From contig NZ_SDLI01000018.1 in NCBI RefSeq assembly GCF_004123195.1, positions 1 through 46,064 on the forward strand: a stretch of DNA of 46,064 bases. Direction: 5' to 3'. The position numbers and the translations under genes were made by a program. Positions 40,692-46,064 of this stretch are shown in pieces (positions within the stretch are counted from its first letter, which is position 1; each line of letters begins with the position of its first letter). Under the pieces are notes generated by a model. The model ran no database searches and was not told the DNA's origin. It worked only from the letters and a program-made list of their open reading frames with translations. Origin of the DNA: Ammoniphilus sp. CFH 90114. GTDB taxonomy: Bacteria; Bacillota; Bacilli; Aneurinibacillales; RAOX-1.

Positions 40692-42572
40692 ATGGAAAAA
40701 AAGCAATTTCAAGCCGAATCCAAAAGACTTTTAGAAATGATGATTAACTCCATCTACTCTCAGCGTGAGATCTTTTTGAGAGAATTAATCTCGAACTCGA
40801 GTGACGCGATTGATAAAATCTATTATAAAGCTTTAACGGACGATTCCCTTAGCTTCGATCAAGATAGCTATTACATTAAAGTAGTAGCTGATAAGGAAAA
40901 TCGGACACTCAGGATCACAGATACTGGAATCGGGATGACACCGGAAGAGTTGGAGAACAACCTCGGCATTATCGCGAAGAGCGGTTCTTTAGCATTTAAG
41001 AAGGAAAATGAGATCAAAGATGGCCATGATATTATTGGTCAATTCGGGGTTGGTTTCTATTCCGCCTTTATGGTAGCTGATGTGGTGACCGTGATGAGTA
41101 AAGCCCTAGGCAGCGATCAGGCCTATAAGTGGGAATCTCAAGGTGCGGATGGTTATACGATTGTTCCTTGCGAGAAAGATACGGTCGGTACGGAGATTAT
41201 TCTTAAGATCAAAGAAAATACCGAAGAGGAAAGTTATGACGAGTATCTTGAGGAATACCGATTAAAAGGGATTATCAAGAAGTACTCCGACTTTATTCGC
41301 TACCCGATCAAGATGGATATCACCACCAGAAAGCTCAAAGAAGGCAGCGAGACTGAATTCGAAGAAGTAAAAGAAGAGCAGATTGTCAACAGCATGGTGC
41401 CGATCTGGAGAAAGAATAAAAGCGAGTTAACGAAGGAAGATTACGAGAATTTCTATGCGGAGAAGCATTACGGATTTGATCAGCCGCTTAAGCACATCCA
41501 CATTAGTGTGGATGGGGCTGTGAGATATAATGCGATTCTATTTATCCCTGAGAGTATTCCGTTCGACTATTATTCCAAGGAATTCGAAAAAGGGCTAGAA
41601 CTCTATTCTAATGGCGTATTGATCATGAACAAGTGTGCCGATCTACTTCCTGACTATTACAGCTTCGTGAAAGGGATGGTGGACTCGGAAGATCTGTCCC
41701 TAAATATCTCTCGTGAGATCCTTCAGCATGATCGCCAGTTGAAACTCATTGCTAAGAATATTAAGACGAAGATCACGAATGAATTGCAGAACCTATTAAA
41801 GAATGATCGCGAGAAGTACGAGCAATTCTATAAGTCCTTTGGCCGCCAATTAAAGTATGGTGTATACAGTGACTACGGCACGAATAAGGATGTTCTTCAG
41901 GATTTACTCATGTTCTACTCTTCCAAAGAAAAGAAGATGGTAACACTAGATGAATATGTATCAAGAATGCCAGAAGATCAAAAATATATTTACTATGCCT
42001 CTGGTGAAACGAATGAACGTATTGAAAAGATGCCGCAAACCGAGCTGGTTGCGGACAAGGGATATGAAATCCTTTACTTTACGGATGAAATCGATGAGTT
42101 CGCGATCAAGATGTTGATGTCTTATAAAGAAAAAGAATTCAAGTCGGTATCTAGTGGCGATCTAGGCATTGAAGCAGAGGATAGCCAAAACAATACGGAT
42201 GCAGAGCAAAAGGAAAACCAAGAACTCTTCGATCATATGAAGAAGGTGCTATCTGGAAAGGTAAAGGACGTTCGAGTATCCAAGCGCTTAAAAACACATC
42301 CTGTTTGTCTGTCAACAGATGGGGAAGTAACCATTGAGATGGAAAAGATCCTAAAATCTATGCCTAATAATCAAAATATCCAGGCAGACAAGATATTGGA
42401 ACTCAATGTGAACCATGAGGTGTTCCAGTCTTTAAAGGATGCCTTCGAGAAAGATCAAGAAAAATTAAATCTCTTTACAAACCTGTTATACAATCAAGCT
42501 CTTCTTATTGAAGGATTGCCTATTCAAGATCCGGTAGAATTTACGAATGACATTTGCAAAATTATGGTTTAG
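40692..42572 (+). CDS. htpG: Molecular chaperone HtpG (Hsp90)
   Basis: The bacterial Hsp90 chaperone, 626 residues, normal length. The N-terminal GHKL ATPase shows [13 protein letters not shown] (catalytic Glu and Asn), D-T-G-I-G-M-T and [12 protein letters not shown]. The middle domain contains N-I-S-R-E-I-L-Q, the catalytic-loop Arg. The C-terminal dimerisation domain ends near [12 protein letters not shown] 40692 has AAAGGAGAG 6 bases upstream; the in-frame TTG at 40668 is unnecessary. A perfect CIRCE precedes it, unlike B. subtilis htpG, which is not HrcA-controlled. Confidence 0.97.
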   Translation: MEKKQFQAESKRLLEMMINSIYSQREIFLRELISNSSDAIDKIYYKALTDDSLSFDQDSYYIKVVADKENRTLRITDTGIGMTPEELENNLGIIAKSGSLAFKKENEIKDGHDIIGQFGVGFYSAFMVADVVTVMSKALGSDQAYKWESQGADGYTIVPCEKDTVGTEIILKIKENTEEESYDEYLEEYRLKGIIKKYSDFIRYPIKMDITTRKLKEGSETEFEEVKEEQIVNSMVPIWRKNKSELTKEDYENFYAEKHYGFDQPLKHIHISVDGAVRYNAILFIPESIPFDYYSKEFEKGLELYSNGVLIMNKCADLLPDYYSFVKGMVDSEDLSLNISREILQHDRQLKLIAKNIKTKITNELQNLLKNDREKYEQFYKSFGRQLKYGVYSDYGTNKDVLQDLLMFYSSKEKKMVTLDEYVSRMPEDQKYIYYASGETNERIEKMPQTELVADKGYEILYFTDEIDEFAIKMLMSYKEKEFKSVSSGDLGIEAEDSQNNTDAEQKENQELFDHMKKVLSGKVKDVRVSKRLKTHPVCLSTDGEVTIEMEKILKSMPNNQNIQADKILELNVNHEVFQSLKDAFEKDQEKLNLFTNLLYNQALLIEGLPIQDPVEFTNDICKIMV

Positions 42573-42580
42573 ATAGGCAT

Positions 42581-42634
42581 AGAGGCTATCCCAAGAGGTT
42601 CGGTAAAACCTCCTCAAAGGGATAGCCTCTTTAT
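42581..42634. terminator. Bidirectional terminator
   Basis: AGAGGCTATCCC pairs perfectly with GGGATAGCCTCT; the enclosed loop holds a second small stem (GAGGTT/AACCTC). It separates htpG from the convergent EamA gene. Confidence 0.92.
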
Positions 42635-43587
42635 TATATCTTCCCTGCTACTTCCCGCTGCTCACCTTCGGAACAGATAAGATGGCCTTTTGTTTCTGCG
42701 CTTCTCTTCTTGGGAAGAAGAGAGAGAAATACTTTTCGATTAATGATTACGACTCCACTCAAAACAAAAATAGTACCTGCTAGACTTGTGACAGGATAGG
42801 CTTCGCCCATCAAGAGAGAACCAGCAGAAAGGGCAATAATAGGTGCCACGTAAGTCCAGGTAGACGGAAATAGTGGGTTCGTGACATGAATGAGCCAATA
42901 GTATATTCCTGATGCCAAAACGGAAGCCACAATAGCCAAGTATAGCAAGCTCGCGATGGAGGTGGGCGTCCATTGGGTGAAGGTGAATGGACGCTCACCA
43001 ATCAATAGGGAGGCAAGAAACAAAGCCAGACTAGCAAAGCCCATTTGTATACTATTAAACCATTGCGGAGAAAGACCTGTGGATAGAAGCTTTTTCGAGC
43101 GAATGGCGCCATAGGCAAAGAACAATTCAGACAGTACAATAGCTCCCTTGGCCATTAGACTCTCCGTTGATGAGACATCTGACCAAATATCCTGGTAAAG
43201 TACGAGATAGAGTCCAGTTAACGCCACGAAGAAACCTAACCATTGAAGCCGGTCCATCCGACTTAACAAGCCAATGAATAAGGGAGCTGTGGCAACGAGT
43301 AAGGAGGCAATCCCCGACGAGATATGCTGTTCTGCCCAGAACAAGGCAGCGAACGGGATCGTCGTCATTAGGATTCCTAAGTAAGCCATTTCGAGATAAA
43401 GTTTTATCCCTTTAGGGTAAGAGCTTTTCTTTATTAACATAAGAAACAAGCCTAGTACCAAGCTTGCAATAAAAAAACGCAAAGAGGCCATATATAGTGG
43501 AGGCAGCCCCTCCGAGAGTCCGATTTTAATAGCCAAGTACGTGGTTCCAAAAATGAAGCACATCAACAGATATCCAATTAGCATCAT
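42634..43587 (-). CDS. EamA/DMT-family transporter
   Basis: A ten-helix drug/metabolite transporter of the EamA type, 317 residues, made of two similar halves (about 1-140 and 150-290). Typical text: F-G-T-T-Y-L-A-I-K-I-G-L at the start, R-F-F-I-A-S-L-V-L-G, and W-T-Y-V-A-P-I-I-A-L near 240. A charged cytoplasmic tail follows. Such proteins export amino acids, nucleobases or drugs. AAAGGAG lies 6 bases before ATG 43587. A LysR gene lies immediately upstream on the same strand, and the inverted repeat at 43677 is about 65 bases from the expected start of transcription. Confidence 0.92.
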   Translation of the reverse strand: MMLIGYLLMCFIFGTTYLAIKIGLSEGLPPLYMASLRFFIASLVLGLFLMLIKKSSYPKGIKLYLEMAYLGILMTTIPFAALFWAEQHISSGIASLLVATAPLFIGLLSRMDRLQWLGFFVALTGLYLVLYQDIWSDVSSTESLMAKGAIVLSELFFAYGAIRSKKLLSTGLSPQWFNSIQMGFASLALFLASLLIGERPFTFTQWTPTSIASLLYLAIVASVLASGIYYWLIHVTNPLFPSTWTYVAPIIALSAGSLLMGEAYPVTSLAGTIFVLSGVVIINRKVFLSLLPKKRSAETKGHLICSEGEQREVAGKI

Positions 43588-43676
43588 AAAAAACTCCTTT
43601 CTCCAACTACTTTCAAGTTAGAGAAAGGATAACATGCGATATCAATTTCAAGGTAATACACATCGGGTATTAGGGA

Positions 43677-43693
43677 TATAACTCAAGGTTATA
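43677..43693. promoter_or_regulatory. LysR-type operator of the EamA gene
   Basis: TATAAC-TCAAG-GTTATA, embedded in a 13-bp perfect stem (43670-43700), satisfies the LysR T-N11-A rule. It is centred near -65 of the probable EamA promoter and has the same half-sites as the element at 44579. Confidence 0.75.
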
Positions 43694-44555
43694 TCCCTAA
43701 GGTGAATTGAATGAATTTTTGTGTATGTTCTTGATTATCCTGTCGGTAGACAACGTCGACCGTTCGCTCCAAAGATGGGGATGAGACCTTTCTCGTGGTA
43801 AGAAGAGGGTCTGTAATACGCTCAGCCACCATATTAGGCGTAATAGAGATACCAAGCCCATTGGCTACAAATGAAAGAACGGATTCATTGAATTCGAGTT
43901 CCATCGTTTGGGTTGGGTGGACGCCCGCTTCATTACAGCTTTTTCGAAAGGATGTGCGGATATCGCAAGGGTCTTTATACAGTATCATTCTATGCGCTAC
44001 GAGCTCCTGCAAGCTGATCTCCTCTTGTTGTGCGAGGGGATGCGATTTTGGCAGGACGGCAAGGTAGGGCTCTCGGAATAAAGAAATCCACTCCAGTCCT
44101 TCGGGCTTCATACAGTCTTGAACGTAGGCGATATCGAGCAGATCCTGTTTGACTAGTTCTATGAGTTCTTTCGTCGTATCACGGAGAATGATCTCCAATT
44201 GATAAGGCCGGTGGGATGTCAAGCAATCCATAAATAAAGGTAAATAGTAGGTCCCTATGCTAGGGAGGGCGCCTATGCGGAGATGAATCTTCTGATTAAA
44301 CATCTGGAGCTCTTCCTTAAGCTGCTCTACCTGTTGAACGATAGTGCAGGCTTTCTCATAGAGGAATCTTCCCCCACTCGTTAACTCCATTCCTGTTTTT
44401 TTCCGGATAAACAAAGGGCATTGAAGTTCACCTTCTAATATCATTAACTGCTTAGTAAGTGCAGGTTGAGAAAGAAAGAGCGATTTGGCTGCTTGGTTCA
44501 AACTGCCATTCTCAACGACCGCGATAAAGTATTTCAGTTGCTGAAGTCTCGGCAT
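43689..44555 (-). CDS. LysR-family transcriptional regulator
   Basis: A LysR-type regulator, 288 residues. The N-terminal helix-turn-helix is canonical (L-K-Y-F-I-A-V-V-E-N-G-S-L-N-Q-A-A-K-S-L-F-L-S-Q-P-A-L-T-K-Q-L), followed by the effector domain from about 90 (I-G-A-L-P-S-I-G-T). ATG 44555 is preferred, with AAAGG 8 bases upstream; ATG 44564 abuts that site. The stop codon overlaps the right arm of the operator at 43677-43693. An identical half-site pair lies upstream of its own start, so autoregulation and control of the EamA transporter are both likely. Effector unknown. Confidence 0.92.
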   Translation of the reverse strand: MPRLQQLKYFIAVVENGSLNQAAKSLFLSQPALTKQLMILEGELQCPLFIRKKTGMELTSGGRFLYEKACTIVQQVEQLKEELQMFNQKIHLRIGALPSIGTYYLPLFMDCLTSHRPYQLEIILRDTTKELIELVKQDLLDIAYVQDCMKPEGLEWISLFREPYLAVLPKSHPLAQQEEISLQELVAHRMILYKDPCDIRTSFRKSCNEAGVHPTQTMELEFNESVLSFVANGLGISITPNMVAERITDPLLTTRKVSSPSLERTVDVVYRQDNQEHTQKFIQFTLGI

Positions 44556-44578
44556 AGGATTCATCCTTTTCGCTGGGG

Positions 44579-44595
44579 TATAACATTAGGTTATA
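44579..44595. promoter_or_regulatory. LysR-type operator, autoregulatory
   Basis: TATAAC-ATTAG-GTTATA has the same half-sites and spacing as the element at 43677-43693. It lies 24 bases upstream of the LysR start. Confidence 0.75.
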
Positions 44596-44625
44596 TCTAT
44601 ATAGAAGAATGGAAATTCTCCCATT

Positions 44626-44646
44626 TTAGTGTTAATGCTACACTAA
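44626..44646. promoter_or_regulatory. Inverted repeat in the LysR/HPP divergent region
   Basis: TTAGTGT-N7-ACACTAA is a perfect inverted repeat about 50 bases before the leader ORF of the HPP gene. It differs from the LysR operator; the regulator is unknown. Confidence 0.4.
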
Positions 44647-44696
44647 GTTAAAATCTAAAATTTGGCAAGAGGTTGGAAGAAGGCGAGAGGAATGCA

Positions 44697-44771
44697 ATGA
44701 ACCATTATGGATTGAACTGTGATCCTAATCAAGTGATGATGCAGAAAGATGGAGAGGAGGTCATTTTTTAA
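44697..44771 (+). CDS. 24-codon leader ORF coupled to the HPP gene
   Basis: A short ORF of 24 codons (M-N-H-Y-G-L-N-C-D-P-N-Q-V-M-M-Q...) preceded by GAGAGG. Its TAA overlaps the ATG of the next gene as TAATG, and the downstream gene's AGGAGG lies inside it. The arrangement suggests translational coupling. It may be a real small protein or only a device to open the ribosome binding site. No family recognised. Confidence 0.5.
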   Translation: MNHYGLNCDPNQVMMQKDGEEVIF

Positions 44772-45295
44772 TGATCATGGGTCAGCTTAAGCCGTATATA
44801 GCAAAAATGAGAGGGACGGGAAAAAGTCCGTTAAAGGTGATCCCTAAAACATTATTAATTAGCTCTGTTGGAGGATTCTTAACGATTGCTTTACTTGTCT
44901 ATATGACGAATGTTACTTCCTCTATACTTTTGATGGCCCCCTTCGGAGCAAGTTGTGTTCTGGCCTTTGCGGTATGGGAATCTCCTCTTTCTCAGCCAAG
45001 AAATATTATCGGAGGGCATCTTGTATCCACGGCGGTAGGTTTAGGTTTATATCATCTCTGGGGAAATCAGCCATGGGTACTAGCCTTAGGGGTAGGGTTG
45101 GCCATTGGAGCTATGATCGTCACACGAACCACTCACCCACCAGCTGGGGCGGATCCTATTGTGGTGATTTTGGCTGGGAGCAGCTGGGGCTTTTTATTCA
45201 CTCCAGTTTTGTTAGGTTCCATCATTATTGTCGTAGCGGCTCTTTTGTTTAATAACTTAGATGAAAATAGAAGGTACCCTACATTCTGGGTATAA
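44771..45295 (+). CDS. HPP-family membrane protein
   Basis: An integral membrane protein of the HPP family, 174 residues, with about four to five hydrophobic segments. The hallmark T-H-P-P-A-G-A-D-P lies near residue 118, with S-x-P-R-N-x-x-G-G-H and M-A-P-F-G-A-S-C-V earlier. Some homologs act in nitrite transport, but most are unstudied. AGGAGG is 10 bases ahead of ATG 44771; a second in-frame ATG at 44777 is less well placed. It is translationally coupled to the 24-codon ORF. Confidence 0.9.
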   Translation: MIMGQLKPYIAKMRGTGKSPLKVIPKTLLISSVGGFLTIALLVYMTNVTSSILLMAPFGASCVLAFAVWESPLSQPRNIIGGHLVSTAVGLGLYHLWGNQPWVLALGVGLAIGAMIVTRTTHPPAGADPIVVILAGSSWGFLFTPVLLGSIIIVVAALLFNNLDENRRYPTFWV

Positions 45296-45304
45296 TGAAG
45301 CTAA

Positions 45305-45337
45305 GGGCCACGAAGTAAGTTCATTACTCCGTGGCCG
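45305..45337. terminator. Hairpin between HPP and PAS genes
   Basis: GGCCACG-A-AGTAA pairs with TTACT-C-CGTGGCC (one mismatch) across a 4- to 5-base loop. Neither flank has a strong T-tract, so it may be a weak bidirectional terminator. Confidence 0.5.
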
Positions 45338-45359
45338 TTATGATGTCTCACGATCAATC

Positions 45360-45803
45360 TTAGTTCCCCGCTCCATTAGCCTGTATCTTAGAGATCATAA
45401 AAGAAGCAATGTAATACATAGGTTCTCCGAGTTTATCTTCAATCACGGTGATATTGAGCCATTCGCGATAAATTTCCCTGTTCTTACGACGGTCCCATAT
45501 CCGACCATTCCAGCGACCTTTCTCCAGCAGGCTATTCCACATGAGCTTATAAAATTCAACGTTATGTTTTCCAGATTGAAGCATTCGAGGATTCCTGCCA
45601 ATAACTTCAGTAGGTTGATAACCCGTTACTTCCATGAAAACTTTGTTCACCATGATGATATTAGAGTGCTTATCCGTTACGACCATTCCGACGTCTTCTT
45701 CCGTCTCATCCAACCATCGTTTTAGATCTTGCACTTGGGTGACTGTTGGATGAAAAGGTTCAACCATGTCCGCGACTTCATCTACATAAGACCAAAACAT
45801 CAT
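45360..45803 (-). CDS. Stand-alone PAS-domain protein
   Basis: A protein of 147 residues that is essentially one PAS domain (about 30-145). The pattern V-V-T-D-K-H-S-N-I-I-M-V-N-K-V-F-M-E-V-T-G-Y, then E-V-I-G-R-N-P-R-M-L-Q-S-G-K-H, F-Y-x-L-M-W, G-R-W-N-G-R-I-W-D-R-R-K-N and Y-Y-I-A-S-F matches PAS modules found before GGDEF/EAL or kinase domains. No output domain follows. ATG 45803 has AAGGA 8 bases upstream. It may act as a free sensor or be a remnant of a larger signalling protein; no downstream remnant is visible. Confidence 0.85.
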   Translation of the reverse strand: MMFWSYVDEVADMVEPFHPTVTQVQDLKRWLDETEEDVGMVVTDKHSNIIMVNKVFMEVTGYQPTEVIGRNPRMLQSGKHNVEFYKLMWNSLLEKGRWNGRIWDRRKNREIYREWLNITVIEDKLGEPMYYIASFMISKIQANGAGN

Positions 45804-45872
45804 GATCACTATCCTTCCCTATGATTTAAGGAAAGAATTGGCCGGTCGAGCCTGGATGAAAGGGATTGTGGG

Positions 45873-46064
45873 CGCTTAACCGGATACCTCCCTGTTAATA
45901 TTATACAATATTTGACAATCATCGAGTAGGTTGTTCATAATATCTACAAGATCTATATGGGAGGCAGAGGGAGGAAGTTACGGGAGTAAGAATAAGCGGA
46001 GATTTTCCTGTTATTTCTACTTCGGGTGGTAAAAACTCTAAAGCCCCCTAACAGGATTGGACAC
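45873..46064. repeat. Dispersed repeat cluster, right edge
   Basis: No gene. Units TTAACCGGATACCTCCCTGT (45876-45895) and AATAAGCGGAGATTTTCCTG (45991-46010) belong to the same family as the left edge. The last 29 bases, read in reverse complement, share GTGTCCAA and TAGGGGGCT with the first 24 bases of the window. Confidence 0.6.

Noticed and set aside
43670-43700. 13-bp perfect hairpin read as a terminator of the LysR gene
   Set aside because: No T-tract on either strand, and its core matches the operator upstream of lysR, so an operator is the better reading.
45261-45725. 154-codon open frame on the plus strand
   Set aside because: Antisense to the PAS gene, whose frame has clear family motifs.
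1-46064. CRISPR arrays, tRNA, rRNA, prophage or transposase genes
   Set aside because: None found on reading both strands; the only repeated DNA is the short palindromic family and operators.

Overview
The window looks like chromosomal DNA from a low-GC Gram-positive bacterium of the order Bacillales. Evidence for this is the strong AGGAGG-type ribosome binding sites, frequent GTG/TTG starts, a tRNA-Trp T-box, a perfect CIRCE element, consensus Fur boxes, a CcpA-like cre site and many close B. subtilis-type families (YdjO, YclNOPQ, HelD, ExoA, KatX-like catalase, an MneP/MneS-like exporter). A large secreted protein with a copper-amine-oxidase-type stalk domain suggests a Paenibacillus/Brevibacillus-like lineage; this is inference. 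No rRNA, tRNA, CRISPR array, phage gene or transposase was recognised. Both window ends lie in copies of a dispersed intergenic repeat and share an inverted motif, as in a draft contig that broke at repeats.

Layout. 1-6.5 kb: dispersed repeat, ydjO-like zinc-ribbon protein, two unknown small genes, a SolA-ExoA-SRPBCC cluster, a metallo-beta-lactamase-fold enzyme with an alkyladenine glycosylase, an unknown TTG-started gene and a DinB-fold protein. 6.5-13.6 kb: repeat cluster, GNAT acetyltransferases, a second methionine aminopeptidase, a PPOX flavoprotein, a CNNM/CorC membrane protein, a YebC/YeeN-type protein, a polysaccharide deacetylase lipoprotein and a CDF exporter. 13.7-20 kb is the iron region: a Fur-box-controlled small protein with two copies of a 20-residue motif, then yclNOPQ (petrobactin-type siderophore uptake) with two Fur-box promoters, then a DUF3231 protein. 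20-24 kb is a redox region: catalase, a single-domain thioredoxin-reductase-like flavoprotein and its MarR regulator sharing one operator motif, and a nitroreductase.

23.9-28.1 kb: a modular surface protein, then the most unusual locus of the window. A MarR gene is divergent from a three-gene unit: a 55-aa protein ending in a Cys cluster, a DUF318/ArsP-like permease with an F-C-S-C-S motif, and a 43-aa protein with two Cys-Cys pairs. Two near-identical operators lie in between, one on the -35 box. It has the form of a metal, metalloid or thiol-reactive toxicant efflux system with two dedicated Cys-pair peptides.

28.1-35.1 kb: trpS behind a T-box, a K+ channel, small unknown genes, a cre-marked M28 aminopeptidase and a DUF418 membrane protein. 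35.2-39.7 kb: a TetR gene with its operator in its own promoter, followed by helD and trhO, then an alkyltransferase-like protein. 40-46 kb: a VOC protein, htpG with a perfect CIRCE, an EamA exporter with a LysR regulator sharing an identical operator, an HPP membrane protein coupled to a 24-codon leader ORF, and a stand-alone PAS protein. Most genes form units of one to four, bounded by clear hairpin terminators. Many units carry their own local regulator, so the window reads as a series of small stress, nutrient and efflux modules.
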